A DNA stretch of 64,000 nucleotides, taken from contig CM036631.1 of NCBI GenBank assembly GCA_020746105.1, positions 14,295,058 to 14,359,057 on the forward strand, in the 5' to 3' direction. A program made the position numbers and the translations under genes. Below the pieces are notes generated by a model. That model ran no database searches, was not told the origin of the DNA, and worked only from the letters and a program-made list of their open reading frames with translations. This document shows positions 26,301 to 39,500 of the stretch, in pieces (position 1 is the stretch's first letter; each line of letters starts with the position of its first letter). The stretch is from Trogon surrucura. Its lineage: Eukaryota; Chordata; Aves; Trogoniformes; Trogonidae.

Positions 26301-27519
26301 GGCATGTGTAGAGCAAAGATTATCAGGGCCACAGAACAGGTTTCTTATGGTATGTGTTGCACCTGCTAACAGCCAAGTACTATTTTCTCCCAATCTCTCT
26401 ACTTAGCTTGGATACAAAGCGTGAGTGAAACTACGTCAACAAGTTACAGGTCAAAATTTTTCTGGGACAATTTGCAGTGATATCAAACTGCATACCTATA
26501 AGATAAGTAGACAGTATAAGAACTGCACAAAGAAGTCCTCTTTTATATCCTATAATAGTCCAGGTAGCTTAAAATTATTTTCTGGATAATCTGAAAGGCT
26601 ATTTTTCAAGAGAAGCCCAGAAATACCTTTCTGTTCATTAGATTGTGATTATTCATAGAAGTATGATAACTTTTCCTTTGGCATCAGGTTTTAAACTAGC
26701 CTGAAGTATGTAGCAGCAAAAGGACTGGTATATCCAACTCTCTGAGCAGATAAAATGCAAGCAGAGACTGAGATGTGACACATAAGAGTCACAGTTCAGA
26801 AGTTGGCCAGCTTCAGAGCCAGCACCGTGCTGGATTTTATCTGCTGCAATTTACAGGTTGCTAATCCTGACTCCTGTTTGATTTGAATGAATGAATGAAT
26901 GAGGGAGGACTGGCAGAGCTCAGGATGCTTTATGTGCTCATGAATAGTGGCAGGAAAAGATCCCTTCCCATAGGAATGGGAGAAATGTTCTGTTTCTCTT
27001 TGCCATCAGTGCAAGATAAGAGCTTGGACTTATACCTACTGATGGCTGAGCTGTTAGCGCTGAAAAAATTGTGTCCATCTCCCATGTGCCAGCCTATGTG
27101 AAATGAGAGAGACGGTTTCAGTCTCATTTCCTGGCAAACATGTTTTCACTACCTGAAACCCACAACCCCTGATTTGTGCTTGTTACCCGTCATGTTAAGA
27201 GGGTCAGTGGCTAAACTGGAGGAAGAGAAAGAGTTCTCTCTTTTCCCTGACTAGTAAGTGCTGTTGCTTGGTTTGGTGAAAATCTGTTCCATTTTAGAAA
27301 TTACTACACATGTGATTCCCTCTGTTGTTTGGAATTTGTTCACATTTACAAGCCTGTGAAAAGGAGAATCTCCTGCCAGAAAATACAATCAAGAAAGCAG
27401 CAGTTGCAAGTTTCAAAAAGGAATATGACAAGAAAAACAATCAATTCATCTTACTTTACACAATGAGGTGATTTTTGAAAACGTACTTAAAAGTGCGTAA
27501 ATTGAATTATCGGATAAAT
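20311..27519. other. Long noncoding stretch with poly-T tracts
   Basis: No gene is recognised over about 7.2 kb. Simple tracts are T17 at 21,519-21,535, T23 at 23,516-23,538 and a four-unit GAAT repeat at 26,884-26,902. A segment at 26,040-26,320 is less AT-rich and open in one frame on each strand, with a plausible acceptor (CTTTAAACTCCACTCACAG) at its left edge. Neither translation is recognisable, so I do not call a gene. Confidence 0.55.
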
Positions 27520-27635
27520 AATTAAAGCACATCATCTAGTTTGAGCTCATATAACAAATACCATAACATTTCAGCCAGTCCTTGAGGCTGCCTGAACCAC
27601 ATCTCCTGAACAAGCATCTTGAGCTAAAGACTTCA
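27520..27635 (-). mobile_element. Ancient CR1 LINE 3'-end fragment
   Basis: Read on the + strand, this stretch shows the antisense 3' end of an old sauropsid CR1 of the kind abundant in turtles. CATCATCTAGTTTGAGCTC corresponds to the 'gatcatctagtctgacctc' motif, followed by CATAACATTTCAGCCAGT and TTGAGCTAAAG. It is highly diverged and only about 115 bases are recognisable. It is a dead fossil, and the subfamily cannot be set. Confidence 0.55.
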
Positions 27636-28550
27636 ACTTCTACGTTTCCTTTGGAAGCTTTTTTTATTAGTTGATTGCCATTGTTAAAAAAGGAAAAAAA
27701 ACATGTAACATTTCTGCTTTTGCTTTATCTGTATTTAATTTTCAGTCATTCTGAAGAACCTCTTCAGTACTCAATTTCTTTTCCCTGTAAATGCAATTAT
27801 ATTCCATAATCAAAGCACCTATGGTATTTATTTTGTGTGACAGTACTATGCAAATTGAACCCCTTAACCCCCCCTTTCACCAAAGGACTTTTTCTAAAGC
27901 TTGCTGGAGTTTTGGGGACTTCCTGCTGCTATCAGTGGGTTTTGGACAAGGCCTAGAAAATGGCACAAATGGGGCTGTATGTGAATAAAGTCTGTAGAGT
28001 CAGGTCCCTGATAAAAGCAGCTGGCACCCTAATCTTTTGGTTTGGTATCAGATCTAAGGGAGCTGTTTCATCAATATGTGCTGAAGAGAACTGAAAAGAT
28101 TTGGTGGCGCCTTTGAACATACTAAGGATTTTGAGAGGGCGAAGTGGGGGAAAAATAGGGACAGCTGGAATTTGTTTTGTTGGTTTTTTTAATACAATTT
28201 AAGGTTTTTGTTTATTTTTTTTAATAGTGTGAATGTAACGCTCATGAAAATGCTCGCTGTACACTGAAATCTTCTATGAATCAACAAAACATGTACCAGC
28301 AGTACAAACTTCACCTTGCCCAAACAATGTACGTCTCAATTCCGACTTGAAAAGACCACCTGTAGGGGAAAAATGTTAGTTCGGTATCCAGGGGCCATTC
28401 ATTCCTTTGCCACTTTGCTGAGACTGCCAATTAGTGCCAACTTGTGGTGGCAGATTTTGTGATGTAGACACATGTTCTCTGGAAAGTGGGCTGAGATATT
28501 CGACTCATTTCACATGGGGCACAAAGAATTATTTGCTCTGTGCTATACAA
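27636..28550. other. Noncoding stretch, nothing recognised
   Basis: AT-rich with several T-runs (for example 28,180-28,225). No gene or element is recognised. Confidence 0.6.
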
Positions 28551-28980
28551 ATGAGAATTGTCCAAAGCTTTCCTCTGTGTTAGCCTCTGTACGCTTACTG
28601 AGTGTAAATACAGGGGAAATCGGTGTTATTGCAAGGACAAATTAGCACCAGAACTGAGCTGTATTTTTTTAAATGCGCTGCTAATTGTGCCCAATTTGTG
28701 CTGGAGTACTCACTCAAATGCAAAAGCACAAAACCGACTGAACACATTTCAGGGTGCCAAAGAGAGCTCGCACTTTTCTCTCAGCAAATTATCCTTCTAG
28801 TTTCACACTGCAGCAAGTGCCAATTGGTCCCACTAAGACTTTTATCTAGAGTAATCAAATTAGCACTGCATGTTAGCAAATTAGGTTTCATTTACAATGG
28901 TTTATATTTGCTGCAAGTTTTAGCATTAAAAGAAAGCATTTTCTAAGCTTTACTTTAAAATTTCTTATACGAATGACACT
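28551..28980. promoter_or_regulatory. Candidate conserved noncoding element
   Basis: This stretch combines balanced base composition, little low-complexity sequence and a dense set of homeodomain-type ATTA/TAAT cores (for example CTAATTGTG at 28,681, CAAATTAGCAC near 28,857 and AGCAAATTAGG near 28,876). Blocks of this look in vertebrate gene deserts are often deeply conserved developmental enhancers. That is an inference from composition only, since I cannot compare species. Overlapping open frames at 28,558-28,946 have no domain and are not called as genes. Confidence 0.25.
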
Positions 28981-31900
28981 GATTCTATCTGTGACTTTTA
29001 AAAAGAGCGCACTGCTGAAATGGAAGAAACGAGGAAAAATCGTGGTTTGTTTTTCACTTCCAGAAAAATGTGGATTAGGAGTTGCAGAAGTTTCTAATGT
29101 TTAAGGTAGAACTGAGCAAGCTGGAAGAAGTCTATTCTTGTTTTCCTGGTAGGTTCATTCTTCCCTTTGGTTCACAGTGGGCCAAAGACGTGCTGCTGGT
29201 TGTAGCCAGGAAATCACTGGGGCTACTTGGCTACTACAGAGGGTAGGATTTGGCTCAGTACGGTCATCAGGCACAACCTGAAATTTACTTCTGCCAAAAG
29301 GTATGCGGCTGACAGAGTGGGAAATGCAAAATGCTCCAAACGCAGGCGTGAACAGGATTGACGAAAGGAAAGAGAAAGATAATCTTAGGTTATATTTCTC
29401 TCTGACACATACCCACAAAAGTCATCAGAGTTTTATCTGGGCTGAATTTCACCAGCTAAGATTAATTAATTTGTGTTCGTACCATCTGAAGATTAATAAT
29501 GTAAATGTTAAATATTATTGAGACTTCTGCTTTCAAGATTGTCTTTTGTTTGAAGCTTGCAAAACTGTTCCAAAGTTAGGTTATCCTTTATGAGTCTGGT
29601 TGGGAGAAGGCAGGGAAGTGTAAAACACGGAAGTGGATCTCCCAGTAGGCGCTGTTGCCTTCCTGCTTTTAGCTGGGGGTCTTACAGAAGTGCAAGAGCT
29701 GATCAGAGTGGACGCTTTAGCAAATTCTGTTATAAAAGGAGGTGCAGGAGTTCTCCAACCAAATGAGATGTCCAGAGGCACTGGCTGTGTGGTTGCCTTG
29801 CTCAGTGACTTAAGGACACAGTAGCCCGAGTCATTATATTTTGTTGCCATTAGGTATAAGAATTTATCTGGGCACAAAATTCTGCAGGATCTGTAAAATC
29901 CGCAAGTGGAGACTGAAAAGCCTGGATTTTGTTCCTAATTTTGAAGTCTTGGCCCAGATCACTCGTTTCCTTATGCAGTGCCATAAGAAGTTTGTGCATA
30001 TATAATTTCGAGCTGTCGCGCACAGCTATCGCGCACAGCAATCCAGAGAAACATATAAATCAGGAAGTCCCCAGATTTTTAACTTCGAGAAATTGCAAGG
30101 AAACTGAGGACGGGAAAAAAAAAATTACTTTCTACATGCCCTGGTTTTTATACTCTTTGGCTAAACATCATCCAGTGACAATGGCTGGGGATGGGGTATG
30201 GGTTTACTTACAGTTTTGGTCTGAGCCAGTGTGGTCATTATGTTCTTACAAGATACTGTTGCCATCCTCTGATTACATCCACAGGAATGGATCATATATA
30301 TAAAAACGTATTGCACAATTAAATAGGACCACAAGTTCTGAAGGACAGAATAAGCGCTTTAGGTTTGCTGAGCTGGATTTGGAGTGAAAAAAACATTTTT
30401 TCAGAACAGTCTCTGAAGTTAAGCCCCCTCCCTGAAGTTTATTCCATGAGCCCAGAGAGTCCATTCTTTCTAACAATGCCCTTTCAGCTACTTTGATGCT
30501 AAAAATAAAAAATGTTTGATAGCTATCCAAGCAAAGAAGGTGAAAACAGTAATTTCCAGCTTTTCTAAAGCTCTTTGGCTATATACATTCGACAAAACCC
30601 CAGTCACCAACAGAAGAAGTCAGATTGCTTTTTCCTGCTTTGTATGCCTATAAACTCCCTTTCACTGCTCTGAAGCTCAGAAATAACAAGTCAATTGAAA
30701 AATTAACTGAAAATGTCTGCCCATTAATAAACGTGCAGAGCAACACTGTGTTTTCAGTAGAGATAATGCCTATTGCTGATAGGTACTGAAATTTATGGTT
30801 TGGTTAAGTTTATTTTGTAGCTGCCAGAAGAGTGCCTAGCCTGAGGACAATTACAAGAACTCTTTTCTCAGTGTTGCCAATCACACATTACCCTTTTAAG
30901 ATAAGGCTGGGGAAAAATCTCATGAAACCCTCTAGTCATTGATTTATAGAAGTATTTTTCCTTGGGATCTGATTTTGCAGCTCCAGCGACAGGGTTGTAA
31001 TGGAACTGAGAAGGAGGGTTGCCGGTGCTTTTCAGTTCTATGAGATGATGTGGGAAGTGTAAGCAATTAAACCAAATTTAATTTACTTTTGTTGCTGTTG
31101 TTGGAACTGTTTCTTTTGTCGGGCTTTGGAAAAGGGAATTCTTTCAAACAGAAATGCATTTACAATTTTGCTCAAGTGCAGCATTTTGAAAATGGAAGCA
31201 TTGGATGTCCTGCATTTGACCACTATAGTGCTGTAAAAGAGTTCTGCTCTGTCTCGTCTCATTACCCCCTTATGAGTGAGGCTGCCCAGGAGGTGTCGTT
31301 TCTAAAGACACACAGTGATCCTTGAATCCCTGAGCCATCTCCCCTGGCCACGCATGGAGGTGGTAGCGTGTGAGGAAGGATAAACTCTTGTCCCAGAGCC
31401 CTGTTCAAAGGAGGCTGCTGGTACAACACACAGCAGGAATATCTCCAGTGTCTAAAATGTCAACTTTTCTTAGGAAAAATGTGTTATCATTTTCTACAGT
31501 AGTAAAAAAATCCGCACAACTTCCTATTTTCCAGGCAGCTCTATTTTAATAATTTTAACTTTTACAAGTTTCTTCTATATACTTAGCTTTGTTAATATCG
31601 TCAATAATATTGATGCTCTGAAAAACAAGCCCTGCTAGCATACCAGGCAGGCAGTGTACGTGCTTCTCTTGCTGACAGGCAAGTCTCCAGTTACTCTAGA
31701 CTGAGGCTTTTCCTGCCAGATGAGTGCTGGCTGCTGCACTAAATTTTTGATGGGTCAGTGATGATAAATAACTTGTGCTGACTCAGATGGAGGCTATCAC
31801 ATTTATTTTTCCTTCTTATTGAGTAAGAATTGAATCCCAAGTCTCTGGGAGCAAACTGCTGTGTATTTACTCTGCTACTAAGATCCCTTTTTCTAAATCC

Positions 31901-32852
31901 AGTATTAGTAGCAGAAAGTATAGCCAACATAGCAATTGTAAAGATTTTTCTCATCTCAGAAAGATTATATAAGGTCTCATCCTCTCTACAGAAAATATAT
32001 TGCACCTTGGAATGAATGCTAATGTAGAAAAATAGGTCTGCATTCCAGAAATATCTAGTTGCTGCTAATAAGTGGTATTTGCCCCTTGTATGCATTATTA
32101 TGACAAATTGCTCAAAGTTGAGGAAAGATGAAGTCTATGTAGGCTAGAAATAAAGCCTTGAATATTGTCCTTCACACATTTTTTTACTGGAGATTTCTTA
32201 CTTAAAGAGGACGCTCAAGCATTATAGAGGATAAGCAAAGTGTAAATCATACATGCAGAAGTTTGGGATGATTTAGTGATAATTTTCAAGAGGTTTACAT
32301 TTTAAAATTAAATAGATATTTTTGAAAGTAGGGATGAGAAGTGGTCTTTCAGCCACCTCACCAAGGTGCTCTGAGTTGATCTTAGGAAAGGGCTGCTTCT
32401 TTTCATTGACTGTAAGGGAAATACTGAAGACAAGCAACAACACGAGGTAGCACTGGGTATGTTGTGCGCTCCTCCCTGCTGGCAACAACAGTTGCTATTT
32501 TAGACTGAAAAATTCCTTTTTTCAGACTGTTCACTTCAGTTACAGTCTAACTGGCTTTTGAACGCGGAATTTAGATGCCCGAGTTGTTTGAATGTCTACG
32601 TTACTATTTGTTCTCTTTACTTTGACCTAGCCTGTTTTGTTCTGGGGACTCTTTGAAAGGTTGGAGGACTAGTGGGATTAAAACAAGTCATTGCATTAGG
32701 GAAATGGAATCTCATTAAGAAGGCAGTTGTGATTCTCTAATCCCTCCCTGTGAGTCCCGCCTCTGAGCCAGCACTTGGGTTGACTGAAGAAATGAGGAGG
32801 TCAAACGGGCTCAACTTCCCGGCACCACTGTGGTGGGGAAGGACATCCAGAA
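28981..32852. other. Noncoding stretch; short CpG-rich tandem duplication at 30,016-30,041
   Basis: No gene is recognised. Two adjacent 13-bp units (TCGCGCACAGCTA and TCGCGCACAGCAA) lie at 30,016-30,041. The segment 29,624-29,877 is open on both strands (66 codons + and 98 codons -) without a recognisable protein. Confidence 0.55.
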
Positions 32853-33033
32853 GGCTGGTTTAGCTCAGTGGATTGAGCATGATGCCTGAAACACCAAAGG
32901 TCGCGGGTTTGATTCCCGTTCGATTCTCACGTGTTGCTTGACCTAGTCGAGAGGTGGTGTCCCTGCCCACAACAGGGAGGTTGGATTAAAATGATCTCTA
33001 AGGTCCCTTCCAGCCCAGGCCATTCTATGATGA
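32853..33033 (+). mobile_element. tRNA-Ile-derived SINE with CR1-type tail, full length (copy 3)
   Basis: The head starts with GGCTGGTTTAGCTCAGTGG (A box) and continues with GATGCCTGAAACACC. This departs from the tRNA-Ile anticodon loop seen in copies 1 and 2 and suggests small insertions. The B box GGGTTTGATTCC follows. The middle segment GTGTTGCTTGACCTAGTCGA and the CR1-derived tail (GGTTGGATTAAAATGATCTC, GGTCCCTTCCAGCCC, CATTCTATGATGA) match the other copies. This is the second near-complete copy and the only intact-length one on the + strand. It is not a working tRNA gene, because the cloverleaf arms are broken and the sequence continues into a SINE body. Confidence 0.92.
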
Positions 33034-33396
33034 TCCACAACCACGACTTTGTGGGTCTGAACACAGCGTTATTAATTTGCTGCTCAGAACCTGACATGTA
33101 AATAAATTCACACCCTCGGGATAATTTACTCAAATCGTAATTTGATGCCTGGTGCCAGCTACGGGTGCACTCAGCTCCAGCACACATTCGTTACTCTGCA
33201 GGAAACACAGAGAAGAAAGGGTTAATCCAGATGCCTGCCTGTAGGAAGGTTACTCACCTCTTCTGGGATGGACAGACTGCAGAAGTGTCAGAAGAGGGAA
33301 TGGTTAGTGAAAGGATGGTTTAATTTCCCAAATTCAGATCAAGAGTCTGAACCTCACGGTGGTTTTGTGGTTTACTCTGTCCTAGGAATGTGAAAG
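33034..33396. other. Noncoding spacer, nothing recognised
   Basis: Short spacer between SINE copy 3 and the palindromic tRNA-like repeat. No gene is seen. Confidence 0.6.
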
Positions 33397-33500
33397 TAGC
33401 TCACCTAACTCAGGGCATTCAGGTGGGAAGCGTGGGTTCAAACCCTCACACAGAGGAGGGACTTGAACATGTCTCCCACGCACTGAGCAAATAACAGCTC
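33397..33500. repeat. Ancient palindromic tRNA-like repeat
   Basis: The left half reads like a tRNA-derived head (TAGCTCACCTAACTCAGGGC, then GTGGGTTCAAACCCTC, a B-box-like motif). The right half is its imperfect reverse complement (GAGGGACTTGAACATGTC, CTCCCACGCACTGAGC, ending ACAGCTCA). The symmetry centre is near 33,453. Head-to-head tRNA-like palindromes of this kind occur as old repeats in sauropsid genomes. The copy is degraded. It is distinct from the tRNA-Ile SINE 360 bases upstream, with which it shares only the generic A/B box pattern. Confidence 0.55.
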
Positions 33501-36500
33501 ACCGAAGGACCTCCTTGATCATCTCTCATCTCCAAAACCTTCACATACACGGGCACTTGAAGGAAGACTAAAAAAGTGTTATTTTTGTTTTCAAACAGTT
33601 TTAAGTTTGTTTGTGAGTAGGGTGGGAAGATCCTTTTTCATTTCAATAGCAGGAACGGGAAGAAAATGTGATTTCAATCAAGCTGATTTTGGACTGACTT
33701 TTTTTTCTTTTCTTCGTATTTCACTAACAAAACAATTATTATACAGCAAAACTTTTCTGAGTCATACACGTGAAAAGCTACTAGGGTTCCCTTCATCACA
33801 ATAGGCATCAGAAGAGCCTCCTACTCTTGTATTATCTTTGTGAGGTTAGTTTTAATGAATATACACGTACAAAACCAAACAAAAACAAACCAAAGCTGTC
33901 CTGAACCTGGTTTAAAGGCTTAAATTGTCCCTGGTAATAGGGAAGTTCTATGGATGAAGAAATGCTCCAGAGCTTGTGTGCTAGCTCAGATTTGCCCGGG
34001 AGGCTTGTTCCTTAGCAGCAGTCTAAGCGCACACCCTCAGCTTGTGATAACGAGTAAGGCTCACAAAGGAGAGCTTAAAGTAAATCGCATCACTATCTGA
34101 TGATAAATGCAAAACCTTGTATTTTGGGGGGTGAGCAGAGATAGTGGGACTTCTGAGAATGTTCAAGAAAAGATTATCATATAATCCAGTTTACACCAAG
34201 TGTTGAAACAAAAAGCAGGGATTTGACTCGTTTCCATGATCAGTTCCAAGCACTGTGGCAGGTCATGACAGGACTGATCAGTTGATCTATATGTCTATAT
34301 GACAGCATCCTCAGTTCACATTAAATAACAACTTTTGTCAACCTGTGCAGGTTTTTCAATTGCTTTCTGAAATCCTAGCAGCAAATGTGTTTTAAGTCTT
34401 TCCTCCCACCCCCCTGACCTAGTTTACTCCTCTTGTTCAAGCTTTAGAGATCATTTCCTGAATACTATTTACATTATCAAGATTTACTTATCTTTTTTTT
34501 TTCCATTGAAACACTAAGCAGCTCTTACATCAATGTAGGTGTGTTTGAGAATTATGAGAGCCTTCAATTCTCATACCAAACTACACCCACACAAGTCAAT
34601 TCCAGTTCCAATGACTAAAGGTCATGTGAATGGCAAAAAGTAACAGGTAAGAACCTCATTTTGCTATTAAGAGTAACTGAATTTGCAGTTATGGTTTATT
34701 AGAGAAAGATGCCATGAGCTGTAAGTCCTTTCCCTATCCCTACTTTTTATTTGATGGTGTTTGTTCCCACTATTCCTGTTGTTATTTTTAAGGACAATTC
34801 TAATGGAAAAATAAGAGCATGATGTGTGAGAACAAAGATTTGGTGGAGGAGGATGCCCACTTGCCTTCAAACACACGGGTCACCATGAGAGGCAGTGGTG
34901 GGCTAGCTCCTGGCCAAGGGAGAGGGAGCATTCACTGTGCAACTACTTCCACAGGCTTTGCTAACAGCCAGCGTTCAAGTAGTGGGAATTGTCAGCTTCC
35001 CTGAGGCTGATGGCCTCCGGTTCGTCCATTATATCTTTCCCAGGATGACATATTCATATTTCTTAGGTTTAACTGAATTCTCACACTAATTTAGTGGTTC
35101 TAGTTCTTAGAACTGTACTTTGTCGTCTTTGAACCAGAGATTTCCTCAGGATAGTGGTCTCTCTTTTTATTTATTCTTCCCCCAGACCGTACCATACCTG
35201 TTTTTAATAATGTTTCATCTGTGCTGCCCACCTGAGTGATTTGTTAATCTATGGGCTCTGAAGACCAAAGCAATGAAGCCTCTGCAGAGACTACGTGCTC
35301 TAAGGGTGGTCTCAGAGATGTTGCCAGCCTTAGAGATTTTCACCAAAGATACAACCCCTGAAGTGATAGGTGATTTCTCTGATTTCACTCATGTGTGGGC
35401 CATTGGCCTTCACTATTCCCCTCAACATTACCTTTTGCCAGAGTACAAAAAGTTACACTGGGTGGGAAGTCTAGTTATAGTTGCTGGGGGCAACATGAAA
35501 ATATCTTCCAGGAATTCAGGGGTGAAGAGAGTGGTTATGGGAGATCACTTTATTTTTTGTTTAGGAAAGTACTATGTGTTAAGGGTCTTGGCTAGTCTTG
35601 CAAATTACTTTTAGTAGAGTGAGTTTAAAGAACAGGAAGAAAATTCCATGTGTGGACATCTTTCTTCTAGAATAAAACCCTCTCTTCTCCTTGGAATCAT
35701 TCTTGACAAAGCAGGACCTTAGATTCAAATAATGAAAAGCTCATAAATGCTTGAGAAATTATCTTCGGATTATTAACAGCCTTGCTTTCTTTGGTCTCTC
35801 TCTTTCTTCTGCTTTTAGCTGTATACTGAAGGGGAGAGTCAGTGACATTCAGAATGGTGTGATTGATACTGTTTCTGTGTTTCCAGTAAAGTGTTATCTG
35901 ACAATCCTAGTGAGCGGAGTTCAGTTTCTCTTTAAATTACAGCCTCTAGACTTCAATTTTCCTTTCTAGAATAAGGTAGGACTTGCTGTGATTAGGACCG
36001 TACGTAATTGTCTGGACAGAACGAAGTTATTCTGTACCTCGTCCTTATTATTTGTGGCTCCTACAAAGCTCAAAGGTCAGACTTTTTTTTTTCTTTTTTT
36101 CCTCCTGGCACAAGACTTGCAGTAGATTAAGCTGTGTGTTTAGGGTAATTGCGAGCAGGCTAGTGTCATTCTACCAAATAGACTGAGCTTGCTTGACAAG
36201 GCATGTGGTTTTCTCAGTTGCTTGCCTGCATTATATGCCCACCTTTTCCAACTTGCATTGTTGAGAATTGGAGTATATTTAATGCCATTGCACATTTTGG
36301 CGGGGTTTTTTGTTTAAATCCATTTTTTAGTCTAATACAAAAGGTTATCATAATATTCTGTCTGTGACAGAGTCTCACCATTCAGACTGGCAAAATCAGG
36401 AAGAAACACAAAGGACATCAGGGAAACACAGGGATGGCAGAGATAAACTTCGAAAGAAGGACATGAAATTGCAAAGAACTTGCGTCCTCCCCAAAATTTG

Positions 36501-39500
36501 GCTGGAACACGTAGTAGAGAGTGTATGTTGCAGACAATGGTGGCTTTAACGAAGGAACACACCAAAAAGTAAGCAACTGAAAGTGCAAGGTTACATAAAG
36601 CTATGTACCTCACAGTGAGATTTGAAGGTAGTGTCACATCTAAATTTGTACCTTGGTTTATTTGTTATGATCTGGTGGGTATCTCTCTGCATTTTGGTAT
36701 CTTCCAGTTGGAGAAAGCATTCAGATCCTGCCTGCAACCATTGCAATGTGTATTTTCTCTGTCTAACTGTGACTTGTTAGACCTAAACAACAACTTATTT
36801 GGAACAGCTACATGCAAAGCTCGCTCCTAGTTTCCAGCACAGTTCTCAGCCTCCTGCCATGTTTATCTAAACTTCCTTGGTGGTCTTGTCTGTGCTGGTG
36901 GCATGGAAACCGATAGCTCCCCAATGGCTGCCAAATCCACGCAATTGGTGTGGTGCTACCAGTAATTACATATCTGTCCTTAGGCCCCAATGCTCCAGTG
37001 ACATGAGCATTAAGTTGTTGTTTTGAAAGAAAATAAAATTTACTGAATTTTTGGTCGGTACAGATGTACAAAGTTGCCTTCATTTAGCTAATCAGCAGCA
37101 TTAATAAATAATAAAATCATTATTGTTAACACAAGACCTGATAATATTTTCTGAGATAGGAGGAAATACCAGTCCTTTCTATTATAAAAATTAGTGGATT
37201 AAGAGTTATAACTTCATATAGGACATAGGGAGAACTGTGATCCTTCATCCCAATCTGAGTGTCTTTCAGTCCTTCACCGAGCTAACCAGTTAGTAGCCCG
37301 TGCTTTCAGAACGCAGGTGAGTGAGGACGTGTGCAGCAAAAGGAGCAGCAGCAATGCCAGAGTTGACAACTTCTTTCCAACGCTCTGGCAAAAAAAAACT
37401 TCAGACAATCTGATATCAATTGCAGTTGAGGATCTAATTGATCATCGTGCTAGGAATTCTCCTTTGATGCTTATTAAGTTTCAGTTTCAAGTTGTCAACT
37501 TGTCTGACAAAGTTACCTGATGCTTTCCACTCATACTCTAGAAAGTCCAGAAATGAGAAGGTAGCCTTTCCTGAGACTCCTCAGACATCTCAAGGAATGC
37601 AGTCATTCAGAAACTCTGTTTGCTTAATAATTTATAAGACTTCTTACTTTTTCTGATAGTCTTGGAGCAGCGGGAAGAACCACAGTAAAATAATTAAGAT
37701 GTAAGGTGTTATCTTCTTTTTAGAAAGAAAAGCAGAGCTGGAATCTACTATGGGGGTGGGAAGAAAGGAGCATTAAACATGGACCAAACGAAAGTGATAA
37801 TTTAAAATAAAGTCCCTGATGCAGGCTTCCATGTTGTGTAAAGCACAAGATTAAATGTTATCTGCTGGTGTTTTTCAGACCAGTTTCTGCATCAAGCTTC
37901 AGTTAAATGCAAAACAAATCGAAGATACGTTAGAATTTTACTGGGTGGGTCGGACTGTTGTTTTCAATGAGCAGTGGTAAAACCCCTGCTGTGGTTTAAG
38001 TATGGTTTAAAGCCCCTTTTTTTACTGTTTGCAGTGATTAAAAAAATAGCATGTTTGATATGCTTTTGAATTATGTGAATGCTTCTGTTTTAAATAATGG
38101 AGAAAATTGTTAACAATAGGTTAATTTTTTGTTTGTTGCTCAGACGGAATGTTTTAGTCCCTGAAATTGACTGTTAGTGTAAATCACTGTCTCCACAGGA
38201 CTGGTAAATTTGCTTTCAGAAGAATTTATGTTAAGGTTTGGTTTTCTTTTTCTTTAATCTCATATGGGTTTATAATAGAGCCCACACCAGAGTCTTCAAC
38301 TGAACGAGGCAAGTGTAGCCGTCTTCTAGCTCATGTCTCAGCAGCTGCATTGTACCATCTCACAGCAGATTAGCTTTGTTTCTTAGGTTTTTGGATTTAA
38401 TTCAATTGGTCCCACTTTGCATTTTTATTCATGGTAAAGCACCATTAGTTCAAGACCAATAAAAGAAAATGTGTGGAGAAAACCGTATAAAGAAATGTGT
38501 TCCACTTGGTTCTCCTTAGACCTAACTTCGTGAAGATTTGCTTGATTCTCTGCTTAACTCTGTGAAGCCTCTGAATAACATATATTATGTTTTGCTCAAC
38601 CTTTCAGTTAACACAGTGAATAGTGAAATATTCCAGCGAGGTCAGTAGAGAGACTCTTGAATTATATTTATGTAGCTTAATATCTAGCCCACAAACTAGG
38701 TAAGAACCCCATTACCTTTTAAAAATGTAAATAAAATAAACTAACACTTATAAATGCTAGTAAAGAGCAAATTGTCTTCATCAATGCCACAAAATATAAG
38801 CTAGTAGTTTGATACCTGCTCTATTTTTATTTACAAATGAAAAATAGAGATATCGCAGTATAAATACATTTCATTTTGAAAAATATTCACTGAAAAGCCC
38901 TGATGTTCATTTGAAAACTCACTGTAAGAAGTTTGATCCTAATGATCCAGGGGCAGGTGACCAATATGGAGAAGTTCATCACAGCGAGTCTTCTCACGCC
39001 CCCACGGGATTCTGCAGAGATCCTGTTTTGTGCTGCCATGAGCCTTTTGTTACCTTCACAGATGAATCAGTGCAGGAGCTGGTTCCTTGACACTGATTAT
39101 TCAGGTCATCTTATCTATCTTTCTACCTAACCCTTTGAGCTCTTTGGGTGGAGAGCACACTGCAACAGGAATCTTACAGAGAAAGGAAGACTAGCTCTCA
39201 CATTTTTGTTTGCTAGTGTTTCTGGCACCTTGCAAGAACTGAATTACCAGAAGCTGATGAAAACTTTGGGTTAAAAGAGTCATGACTGAAATGTCCCAGT
39301 GAGGGCCAACACCATCATAATATGAGATTATCATCTCCAGTCCTGGAGGGAAGTTAATATATGGATTCACTTTTACAAATACTTGTGTCTAGATGTCCAA
39401 CAAATAGTTAGATCTTGGTTCATTGACACCCTGAATGGCAGAAAACAATAGCAAACGAAGCCACCGCAGGAGCCAGTTATATTCCAGGGGGCTTCAGTAA

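Noticed and set aside
26040..26320. Exon-like segment with an acceptor-like sequence and a 72-codon hydrophobic frame
   Set aside because: The frame ends in a stop with no clear upstream exon, and both strands are open. Not recognisable.
29624..29877. Region open on both strands (66 and 98 codons) with protein-like composition
   Set aside because: No homolog recognised, no consistent splice sites in the same frame. Kept only as a note.
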